NCBI RefSeq assembly: GCF_014648135.1
Contig: NZ_BMQN01000004.1
Span: 186,001-250,000, forward strand
Direction: 5' to 3'
From: Deinococcus sedimenti
GTDB taxonomy: Bacteria; Deinococcota; Deinococci; Deinococcales; Deinococcaceae
DNA: 64,000 bases
Shown here piece after piece: positions 52,440 to 62,500 of the stretch; within the stretch, counting starts at the first letter, position 1, and the number at the start of each line of letters is the position of its first letter. The notes beneath the pieces were generated by a model, which saw only the letters and a list, made by a program, of their open reading frames with translations, was not told where the DNA came from and did not search any database. The translations under genes were made by a program, and so were the position numbers.

Positions 52440-53828
52440 TCACGCCGGGTCGGGCAGCACCTTCCCCGGATTCAGCAGGTTCAGCGGGTCCAGCAGGGTC
52501 TTCACCTCGCGCATCAGGTCTACCGCGTCACCATGCTGGGCGCGCAGGAACCGCCGCTTGTGGAGGCCCACGCCGTGCTCGCCGCTGCACGTGCCGCCCA
52601 GCGCCAGCGTCCGCTCGACCAGCCGCGTGTACAGCGCGTCGATCCGCGCCCAGTCGCCCGAGCCGGGCGGCGCGTGGAACAGCACGTGAAAGTTCCCGTC
52701 CCCCACGTGACCCAGCACGCTCGCGTCCAGCCCCTCCGCGTGCAGGCCGTCCTCGGTGAAGGTCAGGATCTCCGGCAGGGCGTCCAGCGGCACGCACAGA
52801 TCCGTGCTGAGGAACGCCTCGCCGGGATACAGCGCCTTCAGCGCGTAGAACGCGTGATGCCGCGCCCGCCACAGCGCCTCCAGGTCCTCCGGCTGCCGGG
52901 CGACCCGCACGTCCAGCGCGCCCGCGTCCCGGCACAGTTCCTCGCACAGTGCCCGGACGTCCTCCAGCGCGCCCGCCGAGGCGCCCGCCAGTTCGATCCA
53001 GAGGGTCGGCACCTCGGGCTCATTCAGGCCCAGGTGGCGGTTCACGGCGCGCAGGCCGCGCGCGTCCATCAGTTCCAGCCGCTCCGGTTGCGCCGACGCG
53101 CCCATCACCATCGTCGCCGCCCGCGCCGCCGCGCCCACGTCCGGGAACGCGCAGCGCAGCGCCAGCCGTGCCGCTGGCAGCGGCCACAACCTCACCGTCA
53201 GTTCCGTGATCACGCCCAGCGTGCCCTCCGCGCCCAGGAACAGGTGCCGCAGGTCGTACCCGGCGCTGCTCTTGCGCGCCCGGCTGCCCAGCGACAGCAC
53301 CCGCCCGTCCATCAACGCCACCCGCAGCGCCAGCACGTTCTCCCGCGTCGTCCCGTACCGCACGGCCGCCGTGCCGCTCGCGTTCGTGGACGCCATGCCG
53401 CCCAGCGTCGCCTCCGCCCCCGGATCCACCGGGAAGAACAACCCCTGCGCGCGCACGGCGCGGTTCAGCTGCGGGTACGTCACGCCCGGCTCCACCGTCG
53501 CCTGAAACGCCCCCGGCCGCACGTCCAGCACGCGCGCCATGCTGCTCAGGTTCAGGCTCAGCGCGCCCGGCGGCGGAATCAGCTGCCCTTCCAGGCTGCT
53601 GCCCGCCGCGAACGGCACCACCGGCACCCGGAACTCCCGCGCCAGCGCCAGCGCGTCCACCACGTCCGCCTCGGTCCGCGCGAACAGCACCGCGCCGGGC
53701 CGCACGACCTCCAGCCCACTCTCGTCCCGCCCGTGCGCGTCCAGCGCGGCGTCCGCTGTGCTCAGCGCCTCCCCGAACCGCGCCCGGAACGCCCCCAGCG
53801 CCGCCCCACCTAGACCGGTCGTCGTCAT
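52440..53828 (-). CDS. FAD-linked oxidase (glycolate/D-lactate dehydrogenase-like)
   Basis: 462 residues. FAD-binding PCMH domain: VPVVPFAAGSSLEGQ, PGVTYPQLNRAV, FFPVDPGAEATLGGMASTNASG; the C-terminal FAD-oxidase domain has LGHVGDGNFHVLF and GTCSGEHGVGLHKR. This is the Dld/GlcD class that oxidises 2-hydroxy acids and passes electrons to the membrane. CACAAT lies 6 nt before the ATG. Confidence 0.9.
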   Translation of the reverse strand: MTTTGLGGAALGAFRARFGEALSTADAALDAHGRDESGLEVVRPGAVLFARTEADVVDALALAREFRVPVVPFAAGSSLEGQLIPPPGALSLNLSSMARVLDVRPGAFQATVEPGVTYPQLNRAVRAQGLFFPVDPGAEATLGGMASTNASGTAAVRYGTTRENVLALRVALMDGRVLSLGSRARKSSAGYDLRHLFLGAEGTLGVITELTVRLWPLPAARLALRCAFPDVGAAARAATMVMGASAQPERLELMDARGLRAVNRHLGLNEPEVPTLWIELAGASAGALEDVRALCEELCRDAGALDVRVARQPEDLEALWRARHHAFYALKALYPGEAFLSTDLCVPLDALPEILTFTEDGLHAEGLDASVLGHVGDGNFHVLFHAPPGSGDWARIDALYTRLVERTLALGGTCSGEHGVGLHKRRFLRAQHGDAVDLMREVKTLLDPLNLLNPGKVLPDPA

Positions 53829-53861
53829 GCGCCCATTGTGCGCCCGGCAGGAGGACAGTCG

Positions 53862-54281
53862 TCAGGTCTCAGGGGAGTGTGGGATGAGTCTGGTGAACTG
53901 CCGCGTGCTCAGGTCGAGGTCATACACGCCCGCCTGCTCGGAGTACACGTCGGCCACCAGCCGGACACGCCCAACGTCCTGCTGATACACGTTCTCGAAC
54001 CACCACGGCTCGGGCGGGTCGGCTCGCAGGTGAGGGTCTGGGCCGTCCAGGCCGGGCGTGACGGGTTCACCGAACCGGCGCAGATCCGCCACGATCACCC
54101 CGCAGCCGACCACGACGGCGTAAGTGTTCTCCCAGGTGATGAGGGCGGCCTCGGGATTGCCGTACATCCAGCCTATATCCCAGCGTGCCCCGTCCGGACG
54201 CTGGACGGTGACTGTCTCGAACTCGGCCAGGACACTCCAGCCCGCGGCGGCCGCCAGCGTCACCGAGCAGTCAACCGTCAT
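53862..54281 (-). CDS. Unknown protein coupled to mutS
   Basis: 139 residues; starts at ATG 54281, overlapping the 3' end of mutS by 11 nt. Beta-rich with aromatic residues: YGNPEAALITWENTYAVVVGCGVIVADLRRF, PPEPWWFENVYQQD. No family recognised. Its joining to mutS is by position only. Confidence 0.7.
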   Translation of the reverse strand: MTVDCSVTLAAAAGWSVLAEFETVTVQRPDGARWDIGWMYGNPEAALITWENTYAVVVGCGVIVADLRRFGEPVTPGLDGPDPHLRADPPEPWWFENVYQQDVGRVRLVADVYSEQAGVYDLDLSTRQFTRLIPHSPET

Positions 54282-56814
54282 GCACGGCTTCCGCGCCGGT
54301 CACCTCGCGCTGCCAGCGGTGCAGCAGGTCGAGGGCCTGCATGGGCGTCAGGCGGGCGAGGTCCAGGGTGGCGAGTTCCCGTGTGAGGCGCGTGTCGGCC
54401 CCCTGCGCGCCCAGCGCGGTCAGGAGGCGCGCGGCGCGGGTGGTCACCGCGCCGGGCAGTCCGGCGAGGCGGGCGACCTCCACGCCGTAACTCTGGCGGG
54501 CGGCGCCGGGCACGACCTGATGGTAGAAGGTCAGCCCCCCGCTCCCGGCGGCGTCCTCCTCGGCGGCGACGTGGAGGTTCACGAGGCCGGGCAGGTCGCT
54601 TTCCAGGCGGGTGAGTTCGAAGTAGTGCGTGGCGAACAGCGTGTGCGCCCCGGCGGCGTGCAGGTGTTCCAGCGCGGCCTGCGCGATGGCGAGGCCGTCG
54701 AGGGTGCTGGTGCCGCGCCCGATCTCGTCGAGGATCACGAGGCTGGCGTGCGTCGCGCCGTGGAGGATCGCGGCGAGTTCGCTCATCTCGACCATGAACG
54801 TGGAGCGCCCACCCGCGAGGTCGTCGCTCGCGCCGATGCGGGTGTGCACGGCGTCGTACACGGGCAGTTCGGCGTGGTCGGCGGGGACGAACGAGCCGAT
54901 CTGGTGCAGCAGCGCGCATAGTGCGGCGGTCCGCAGGTACGTGCTCTTGCCCGCCATGTTCGGCCCGGTCAGCAGCACCGCGCGGCGCGCCGGGTCGAGG
55001 TGCACGTCGTTCGGCACGAACCGCCCGCCCAGGCTGCGTTCCACGACCGGGTGCCGCGCCTGCACCAGCCGCAGCGGACCGTCACTGGTCACGGGGCGGA
55101 TCCAGCCGTGCTCGGCGGCCACGTCGGCCAGCGCGGCCAGCACGTCCAGTTCACTCAGCGCCCCCGCAGCATCGGCCAGCGCCTCGGCGTGCGCGGCGAG
55201 ACTGTCGCGCAGCTCCGTGAAGACCTCCTGTTCCAGGCGGCTCGCGGCGGCCTCCAGCCGGGCGATCTCGCGTTCACGGTCGCGCAGATCCGGGCGGGTG
55301 AAGCGCGCGCGGTCCTTCAGGGTCGCCACCTGCCGGTAATCGGCGGGCACCTTGCCCAGGTGCGCGCCCGTGACCTCCAGGTAGTACCCGAACACGCTGT
55401 TGAACCCGACCTTCAGGCTGGGAATCCCGGTGCGTTGCCGCTCGGTGACCTCCAGGTCCGCCAGCCACGCGCGGTGCCCGATCGCGGCGGCGCGCAGCTC
55501 GTCCAGCTCGGCGTGGAAGCCGTCACGGATCAGGCCGCCGTCGCCCACGCGGATGGGCGGCTCGTCCACCAGCGCCGCTCGGATGCGGGTCACGACATCC
55601 GGCAGGGCCGACAGGCGATCGCGCACGCCGCCCAGCAGCCCGCCCTGCGCGCCCAGTAGCTCGGTCGCCTCGGGCAGCAGGTCCAGCGTGCGCGCCAGGG
55701 CCGCCACCTCGCGCGGCGCGGCCCGCCGGGTCGAGACCCGCGCCGCCAGACGCTCCAGATCATGCGCGCGGTACAGCAGGGACCGCACCGCGCCGCGCAG
55801 GTCCGGCGCACGCGTGAACGCCTCCACCGCGTCCAGGCGCGCGCGGATGCTCAGTTCATCCAGCAGCGGCGCGCGCAGCCACGCCCGCAGCCGCCGCCGC
55901 CCGCCCGCCGTGCGCGTCTGCCCCAGCACGTCCGTCAGCGTGCGGCCCTGCGGGGACTGCGCCTGGAACAGCTCCAGCGCCCGCACCGCCGCGTCCGGCA
56001 GCCGCATGTGCGCGCCCGGCTCGAAGCGCACCACGCGCCGCACCATGTCCAGCCTCCCCTGCTGCGTCACCCGCGCGTACCCCAGCACCGCCCCGCACGC
56101 CCGCCGCAGCGCCCCCGACGACAGACTCGCCGGGACCTCGCCCAGCGTGACCCGCAGCGCCTCAAGCGCGTCCGCCTCCTCAAAACTGGCGGGGGAGAGC
56201 ATCACCGGGAACCTTGCCTGGAAGTCCGCCAGCAGCGCCGCGTTCCCCGACAGTTCCGGCGCGAGCAGCACCTCCCGCGCCCGGCAGCGCCCCAGCTCGT
56301 CGTACAGCGCCAGACGCGTGTGGAACGCCGCGCAGCGGAACTCCCCGGTACTGACGTCCAGCAGCGCCAGCGCGTACCCGTCCCCGGTCGCCACCGCCGC
56401 CAGGTAATTCTCGTCCGCGCCCAGGTGCCGCTCCTCGGTCACCGTGCCCGGCGTCAGCAGCTGCGTCACGCGGCGGTCCATCAGGCCCGAACCCGGCTCC
56501 TCCACCTGATCCGCCACCGCCACGCACACCCCGCACCCCAGCAGCCGCTCCACGTGACTGTCCAGCGCCCGCAGCGGAATCCCCGCCATGGGCGTACTGA
56601 AATCCCGGCTGCTCTTGTGCGTCAGCGCCAGCCCCAGCAGCCGCGCGGTGCGCTCGGCGTCCTCCCCGAACGTCTCGTAGAAATCCCCCACCTGGAACAG
56701 CAGCAGCGCGTGCGGCAGCTGCGCCGCCACCTCGTCCCGCATCCGCACGTACTGCTCCAGCATCGGCGGCAGCGCCCCCGACCCGGTTCCCTTCAGGACA
56801 TTCTGAGCCCGCAT
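54271..56814 (-). CDS. mutS: DNA mismatch repair protein MutS
   Basis: 847 residues from ATG 56814 (TATCCT 7 nt upstream). Domain I has the mismatch-reading GDFYETFGEDA (about 45); domain V has Walker A TGPNMAGKSTYLRT (about 623), FVPADHAELPVYDAVHTRIGASDDLAGGRSTFMVEMSE, Walker B LVILDEIGRGTST and FATHYFELTRLE. Length suits MutS1. It recognises mismatches and recruits MutL. Confidence 0.96.
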   Translation of the reverse strand: MRAQNVLKGTGSGALPPMLEQYVRMRDEVAAQLPHALLLFQVGDFYETFGEDAERTARLLGLALTHKSSRDFSTPMAGIPLRALDSHVERLLGCGVCVAVADQVEEPGSGLMDRRVTQLLTPGTVTEERHLGADENYLAAVATGDGYALALLDVSTGEFRCAAFHTRLALYDELGRCRAREVLLAPELSGNAALLADFQARFPVMLSPASFEEADALEALRVTLGEVPASLSSGALRRACGAVLGYARVTQQGRLDMVRRVVRFEPGAHMRLPDAAVRALELFQAQSPQGRTLTDVLGQTRTAGGRRRLRAWLRAPLLDELSIRARLDAVEAFTRAPDLRGAVRSLLYRAHDLERLAARVSTRRAAPREVAALARTLDLLPEATELLGAQGGLLGGVRDRLSALPDVVTRIRAALVDEPPIRVGDGGLIRDGFHAELDELRAAAIGHRAWLADLEVTERQRTGIPSLKVGFNSVFGYYLEVTGAHLGKVPADYRQVATLKDRARFTRPDLRDREREIARLEAAASRLEQEVFTELRDSLAAHAEALADAAGALSELDVLAALADVAAEHGWIRPVTSDGPLRLVQARHPVVERSLGGRFVPNDVHLDPARRAVLLTGPNMAGKSTYLRTAALCALLHQIGSFVPADHAELPVYDAVHTRIGASDDLAGGRSTFMVEMSELAAILHGATHASLVILDEIGRGTSTLDGLAIAQAALEHLHAAGAHTLFATHYFELTRLESDLPGLVNLHVAAEEDAAGSGGLTFYHQVVPGAARQSYGVEVARLAGLPGAVTTRAARLLTALGAQGADTRLTRELATLDLARLTPMQALDLLHRWQREVTGAEAVHDG

Positions 56815-56884
56815 CCCGCGCAGGATAGCCGCCCCCAGACGGCCACATGGCGAGAGGGGCACCGTTGCTCGGCGTCCGGGCCGG

Positions 56885-57406
56885 TCAGTTGTCGAACCAG
56901 AACACCAGGCGCAGGTCCGCCGGGTCCGCCACCTGAGTCTGAAGGTACGGAACGACGCGGCTCAGCAGCCCCGTGGCCTGCCCCAGGTCGCGGTAGGTAC
57001 GCACCTCCCGTTCCCGGCGGCGCTTCACGCCCACCTCGCTCAGGTCGAGATCCCGCAGCGGCTGATCCCAGTCGAAGCGCAACAGTTCGTCCAGCGTCAG
57101 CCACGACGGGTGGTGACACCAGACCTCCGCTTCTGCCCAGGCGGCCTGGAGGGCGGCGCTGAGATCGTCAGGCAGGCCGCGCGGGGTGGCGATCGGCTCG
57201 ATCTCGATGGTGTTACGGACGCCGGCCAGCAGCGCAAACAGGTCGTAATCCCGGCCCAGCTCCAGCGGATGCGCCCAGTGGGCTTCAGAGATCCGGTCTT
57301 CCTCCTCCGGGCTCAGCCCACTGGTGTCGGGGAGCGGATGAAGTTCAGCCACTTTCCACATGCCGTTCCGGCGGATCTCGTAATACTCGTGAATGTCGCA
57401 GCCCAT
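56885..57406 (-). CDS. MGCDIH-type hypothetical protein
   Basis: 173 residues beginning MGCDIHEYYEIRRNGMW, the N-terminus of a family of phage and bacterial proteins of unknown role. Later RDYDLFALLAGVRN and WCHHPSWLTLDELLRFDW are also typical. CATGCT lies 7 nt before the ATG. It stands 70 nt upstream of mutS on the same strand. Confidence 0.8.
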   Translation of the reverse strand: MGCDIHEYYEIRRNGMWKVAELHPLPDTSGLSPEEEDRISEAHWAHPLELGRDYDLFALLAGVRNTIEIEPIATPRGLPDDLSAALQAAWAEAEVWCHHPSWLTLDELLRFDWDQPLRDLDLSEVGVKRRREREVRTYRDLGQATGLLSRVVPYLQTQVADPADLRLVFWFDN

Positions 57407-57467
57407 AGCCCCGAGCATGCCAGTTCCGCCTGCCGTGTGGGCGGTCCGGGCGGTGTACCCTCGGCGC

Positions 57468-58196
57468 ATGAGCCTCTTTCAGCTGAACGGGAAACGCGCC
57501 CTGGTGACCGGCGGGAGCCGCGGCATCGGGCTGGCCGCCGCGCACGATCTGATCCGCCTGGGCGCGCAGGTGACGCTGGCCGCCCGCAACGAGGACGTGC
57601 TGCGCCGCGCCGCCGACGCCATCGGGGCGCGCTGGGTCGTGGCGGACGTGAGCACCCCGGACGGCGTGGCGTCGGCGGTGGAGGCTGCCGGGCAGGTGGA
57701 CATCCTCGTCAGCAACGCGGGCGGGCCGTCCCCCGCACAGCCCAGCGCCGTCACCGAGGCCGCCTGGGAACAGGGCTTCCAGACCACGTTCATGAGTACT
57801 GCCCGACTGGCTGCCGCCGTGCTGCCCGGCATGCGCGAGCGCCACTGGGGCCGCATCATCGCCGTGACCAGCCTGACCGTGGGCCGCCCCGCGCTGAACC
57901 TGCCGGTCAGCAACGCCATGCGCGCAGCCGTCACGAACCACCTGCGGACCCTGGCGCTGGAAGTCGCCGCCGACGGCGTCACCTGCAACACCGTCGCGCC
58001 CGGCTACACCGCCACCGAACGCCTGAACGCCCTGCACGCCGACCCCGCCGACGCCGAACGACTGAAGGCCCGCATTCCCGCGCGGCGCTTCGGCGAACCG
58101 AACGAGGTGGGGGCCGCCGTCGCGTTCCTCGCCACCAAGGAAGCGGCGTACATCACGGGGCAGGAGATCCTCGTGGACGGCGGCTGGAGCATCTGA
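57468..58196 (+). CDS. SDR oxidoreductase with atypical active site
   Basis: 242 residues; leaderless, TACCCT 6 nt before the ATG. NAD(P) site TGGSRGIG, SNAGGP, and Ser in VTSLTVG. The usual Tyr-x3-Lys is replaced: LPVSNAMRAAV aligns Ser and Arg at those positions, the LSN-x2-R subtype of SDR proteins. C-terminus ITGQEILVDGGWSI is classical. Catalysis would need a different acid. Confidence 0.87.
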   Translation: MSLFQLNGKRALVTGGSRGIGLAAAHDLIRLGAQVTLAARNEDVLRRAADAIGARWVVADVSTPDGVASAVEAAGQVDILVSNAGGPSPAQPSAVTEAAWEQGFQTTFMSTARLAAAVLPGMRERHWGRIIAVTSLTVGRPALNLPVSNAMRAAVTNHLRTLALEVAADGVTCNTVAPGYTATERLNALHADPADAERLKARIPARRFGEPNEVGAAVAFLATKEAAYITGQEILVDGGWSI

Positions 58197-58197
58197 A

Positions 58198-58346
58198 CGG
58201 ACTCGGATGGAATGGTTCACAAGGACCAGTCCATCCGAGCGGATGCGACTCGCAGAGCTGCCCCGCCGAGGAGCAAAGAGGGTTCCGGGTGTGGAGTTGA
58301 CGACCCGGTAATGTTCCGGGTAGAGGGCGAAACAGACGGAATCCGT
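58198..58346 (-). repeat. Dispersed hairpin repeat, family 1, copy D
   Basis: 149 bp, minus-strand orientation, directly after the SDR stop codon. Head ACGGATTCCGT and CTGTTTCGCCCTC identical to copies A and B; stem 1 ACCCGG/CCGGGT; a 19-nt-longer middle; stem 2 CTCGGATGGA/TCCATCCGAG, perfect including the outer CTC/GAG. Confidence 0.8.
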
Positions 58347-58564
58347 GCAGCGGAGGGGAGGCCTGGGGCATCTGGACTGCGCCTGCCGGGGCACGCTGGG
58401 GCAGCGTGGCGCCTTCACCGTCATTTGACCAAGCCCCATTAAGGTTTGATAGGTGAGCTGTCCTCCATCCAATCCGCCCGGACTCGCATACCTTCAGGGT
58501 GAGACGCACCCCACCCCACAGACCCCACACTGCTGATCCCACCCGGACAGCCAAGGAGTACACC
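58347..58564 (+). promoter_or_regulatory. Intergenic region with tat promoter
   Basis: No gene seen. The likely promoter of tatA is TTGACC (58425-58430), 17 nt spacer, GATAGG (58448-58453), followed by a leader of about 110 nt and AAGGAG before tatA. With copy D it fills the whole 367 nt gap. Confidence 0.55.
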
Positions 58565-58792
58565 ATGAGCTTCGGACCCCTGGAAATCATCCTGATCATC
58601 GCCGTTATCGCCCTCATCTTCGGAGCCAAGAAACTGCCGGAACTCGGCAAGGGGCTCGGGCAGGGCATCAAGGAATTCAAACGCGAGACGCACCACAAGG
58701 ACGTCGTGACCGACGTGCCCTCGCGCCCCCTGGACCCTGTGACCGCCACGCCCGTCACCCCGGTCAGCGATCCCGTCAGCGAACGCCGCTGA
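58565..58792 (+). CDS. tatA: Sec-independent translocase TatA
   Basis: 75 residues. One membrane helix (LEIILIIAVIALIFGAKKLPELGKGL), the Phe-Gly hinge and the amphipathic helix, then an acidic/Pro tail. AAGGAG 8 nt upstream. Forms the pore oligomer for folded twin-arginine substrates. Followed after 20 nt by tatC; tatB is absent here, as expected of a minimal TatAC system. Confidence 0.95.
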   Translation: MSFGPLEIILIIAVIALIFGAKKLPELGKGLGQGIKEFKRETHHKDVVTDVPSRPLDPVTATPVTPVSDPVSERR

Positions 58793-58812
58793 GCCCCGGC
58801 AAGGAGCGCGTG

Positions 58813-59595
58813 ATGTCCACCCCCACCAAAGAACTGAGCAGCGCGCCGCTGTTCGATCACCTGGACGAACTGCGCAAGCGGCTAATCATCAGTGTGATCT
58901 TCCTGGTCGTCGGCATGACCGTCGCCTTCCAGTACCGCACCCAGCTGATCGAGTTCTTCAAAGAACCCCTCACGCATTCCGTGCTGTATCAGGCGGGCAA
59001 GGTCAAACTGGTCGCCCTGCAACTGACCGAACAGCTGATGCTCAGCCTGAACATGTCCTTCTGGGCAGGACTGGCGCTGGCCCTGCCGTTCCTCCTGTGG
59101 CAGGTGTGGGCGTTCATCGCACCGGGTCTGTACGCCCATGAGCGCCGCTGGGCGCTGCCCTTCATCCTGGGGGCGGGCATGGCCTTCCTGGGTGGCGCGC
59201 TGTTCGGCTATGAGTTGGTGCTTCCGACCATGATCCCCTTCCTCGCGGACTTCATGGGGGGCGCGGTTGAGGGGACCTTCAGCATCGGCTCGTACCTGGG
59301 CATGATCACGACGTTCCTGATCTCGTTCGGGCTGGCCTTCGAGATGCCCATCCTGGCCGTGATCCTCACCCGCATCGGGATCGTGAACCACACCATGCTG
59401 CGCGCCGGGTGGCGGATCGCGCTGGTGGTCATCATGATCGCCGCTGCCGTGATCACGCCCACGCCTGATCCGATGAACATGATGCTCGTCGCCGTGCCCC
59501 TGTATGTCCTGTACGAACTCAGCGTCATCCTGTCGCGCGTGTTCCGCGTCGTGCCCACCGAGGACACTGAGACGCCCGCCCCACTGAGCTTCTGA
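58813..59595 (+). CDS. tatC: Sec-independent translocase TatC
   Basis: 260 residues from ATG 58813 (AAGGAG 6 nt upstream). Six membrane helices; FDHLDELRKRLIISV at the N-terminus, FWAGLALALPFLLWQVWAFIAPGLY, and FGLAFEMPILAVIL, all TatC landmarks. Receptor for the twin-arginine signal, including the MBL protein at 38384. Confidence 0.96.
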   Translation: MSTPTKELSSAPLFDHLDELRKRLIISVIFLVVGMTVAFQYRTQLIEFFKEPLTHSVLYQAGKVKLVALQLTEQLMLSLNMSFWAGLALALPFLLWQVWAFIAPGLYAHERRWALPFILGAGMAFLGGALFGYELVLPTMIPFLADFMGGAVEGTFSIGSYLGMITTFLISFGLAFEMPILAVILTRIGIVNHTMLRAGWRIALVVIMIAAAVITPTPDPMNMMLVAVPLYVLYELSVILSRVFRVVPTEDTETPAPLSF

Positions 59596-59609
59596 CCGTC
59601 CCGTTCCCG

Positions 59610-59644
59610 GTGCGGCCCCCTGCCCTGTGGCAGGCGGGCCGCAC
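59610..59644 (+). terminator. Hairpin after tatC
   Basis: GTGCGGC (59610-59616)/GCCGCAC (59638-59644) with an inner CTGCC/GGCAG, 14 nt after the tatC stop, followed by TTCTC. Likely transcription end of tatAC. Confidence 0.65.
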
Positions 59645-59779
59645 TTCTCGGTCGGGCCACCGGCTGGTCGGGCGGCCGGGAGGTGTCATGGAATGACCCG
59701 GCCGGGCGTGGTGGTGTCCGGGTGCGAGGGTGCGTGCCCACCTGATCCCTGCCGTGAGGCTCTACACTGCGGGCGACCT

Positions 59780-60700
<921 letters not shown>

Positions 60701-60717
60701 TTCTCCACTGCATGCCA

Positions 60718-60749
60718 GGAGGGTGATCCCACGTTCGGGGTCACCCTCC
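60718..60749 (+). terminator. Hairpin after lgt
   Basis: GGAGGGTGA (60718-60726)/TCACCCTCC (60741-60749), extended by an inner CCC/GGG, 17 nt after the lgt stop; a C/T-rich run follows. Confidence 0.65.
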
Positions 60750-60782
60750 TCCTCTTGGTGGGGTCGGGCGGGGCCGCACGCG

Positions 60783-60825
60783 TCCTGACAGGCGGGTTGA
60801 TCCTGACAGACGGGTTGATACAGTG
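60783..60825 (+). promoter_or_regulatory. Tandem 18-bp repeat in the glmU promoter
   Basis: TCCTGACAGGCGGGTTGA (60783-60800) is followed at once by TCCTGACAGACGGGTTGA (60801-60818), one base different. TTGATC (60797-60802), 16 nt, and TACAGT (60819-60824) may be the -35 and -10 of glmU. Confidence 0.6.
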
Positions 60826-60833
60826 GGCAGGCT

Positions 60834-62279
60834 ATGACTGAACAGACCCGTCCGCTGGACGTCGTGATTCTCGCCGCCGGGCAGGGCACCCGCATGAAAT
60901 CCAGCCTGCCCAAGGTGCTGCACCCCGTCGCGGGCCGCCCCATGGTCGCCTGGGCCGTGAAGACCGCCCGTGACCTGGGTGCGCGCCACGTGGTCGTCGT
61001 GACCGGTCACGGCGCCGACCGTGTCGAGGACGCCCTGGGTGACGCGGGCGTGGTGTTCGCCCGGCAGGAGCAGCAGCTCGGTACCGGGCACGCGTTCATT
61101 CAGGGGCTGGACGCCCTGCCAGACCGGGATGCGGACGTGCTGGTGCTGTACGGCGACACGCCACTGCTGCGTGCCGACACCCTGCAGGCCCTGCTGGACG
61201 ATCACCGCGCCCGCGCCGGGGCGTTCACGGTCCTGACCGGCGAGCTGCCCGACGCGACCGGGTACGGCCGCATCATCCGCGGCGCGGACGGCAGCGTCGA
61301 GCGGATCGTGGAGCAGAAGGACGCGACACCCCAGGAGCGCGCCGTGCGGGAATTCAACAGTGGCGTGTACCTGATGGACGCCCGTGCCAACGAGCTCACG
61401 CGCCGCATCACGAATGAGAATGCCAGCGGCGAGTACTACCTGACCGACCTGCTGGGGCTGTACAGGGCCGAGGGGGCCGATGTGCACGCCTTCAAACTCA
61501 CCGACCCGGGTGAGGTCATGGGCGCCAACGACCGCACGGGTCTGGCCGAGGCGGAGAGCATCATCCGCGCGCGCATCACGCAGGAGCACATGCGCGCCGG
61601 AGTGACCATCCACATGCCCGAGACGGTGTACATCGAGGACACCGTGCAGATCGGCCGGGACGTGACCCTGGAACCCGGCGTGATCCTGCGCGGCGACACC
61701 CGCATCGCCGAGGGCGTGACGGTGGAGGCGTACAGCGTGATCACCGACAGCGTCCTGCATGAGGACGTGACCATCAAGGCGCACAGCGTGCTGGAGGGCG
61801 CGACCGTCGGGACGGGCAGTGACGTGGGCCCGTTCGCGCGCCTGCGGCCCGGCACCGTCCTGGCGGGTGGCGTGCACATCGGGAACTTCGTCGAGACGAA
61901 GAACGCGCGGCTGGCCCAGGGCGTGAAGGCCGGGCACCTCGCGTACCTGGGAGACGTCGAGATCGGCGAGGAAACGAACGTCGGCGCCGGAACCATCGTC
62001 GCGAACTTCGACGGCGTGAACAAGCACCGCTCGACCGTGGGAGCGGGCGTGTTCATCGGCAGCAACAGCACCCTGATCGCCCCGCGCGTCATCGGGGACG
62101 CGGCGTTCATCGCGGCGGGCAGCGCCGTGCACGACGACGTGCCCGAGGGTGCCCTGGCCGTCGCGCGCGGCAAGCAGCGTACCCTGGACGGCTGGGCGAA
62201 ACGCTACTGGGGCGGCCTGCGCGAGAAGGTTCAGGTCAAGCTGCCCTGGCTGGCCGGCTGGCTCGACCGTCAGGACTGA
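60834..62279 (+). CDS. glmU: Bifunctional GlcNAc-1-P uridyltransferase / GlcN-1-P acetyltransferase
   Basis: 481 residues. N-terminal pyrophosphorylase: [34 protein letters not shown], and [23 protein letters not shown]-terminal left-handed beta-helix of hexapeptide repeats from about 250 on, including [23 protein letters not shown]. Makes UDP-GlcNAc for peptidoglycan. Confidence 0.96.
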   Translation: MTEQTRPLDVVILAAGQGTRMKSSLPKVLHPVAGRPMVAWAVKTARDLGARHVVVVTGHGADRVEDALGDAGVVFARQEQQLGTGHAFIQGLDALPDRDADVLVLYGDTPLLRADTLQALLDDHRARAGAFTVLTGELPDATGYGRIIRGADGSVERIVEQKDATPQERAVREFNSGVYLMDARANELTRRITNENASGEYYLTDLLGLYRAEGADVHAFKLTDPGEVMGANDRTGLAEAESIIRARITQEHMRAGVTIHMPETVYIEDTVQIGRDVTLEPGVILRGDTRIAEGVTVEAYSVITDSVLHEDVTIKAHSVLEGATVGTGSDVGPFARLRPGTVLAGGVHIGNFVETKNARLAQGVKAGHLAYLGDVEIGEETNVGAGTIVANFDGVNKHRSTVGAGVFIGSNSTLIAPRVIGDAAFIAAGSAVHDDVPEGALAVARGKQRTLDGWAKRYWGGLREKVQVKLPWLAGWLDRQD

Positions 62280-62339
62280 GTGGTCCCACCCGGGGGCGGC
62301 CTGATCTGCCCTCCCGGGCCGTAGCCTGCGTTCAGTATC

Positions 62340-62429
62340 GAGGGGAACGTGTTGCCCCCTCAATCTCTGCGGTCTCAGCGACCTGCTCGGCCCGAAGCAG
62401 AGGAATCGAGGGACGCCTTCAATTCCTCT
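62340..62429 (-). repeat. Hairpin repeat, family 2, copy 3
   Basis: Read on the minus strand: AGAGGAAT/ATTCCTCT (62399-62429), spacer with CGAGC, GATTGAGG, then GAGGGG/CCCCTC (62340-62361). Layout as in the copies at 27686 and 48523, though primary identity is low. Lies between glmU and the ABC exporter operon. Confidence 0.45.
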
Positions 62430-62500
62430 GAATTTCGCTGCAGCGCAGGCGCGTTCAGATGTGCACCTTCCGTCAGAGGCGCGGGCGTACGCTGCCTCTC

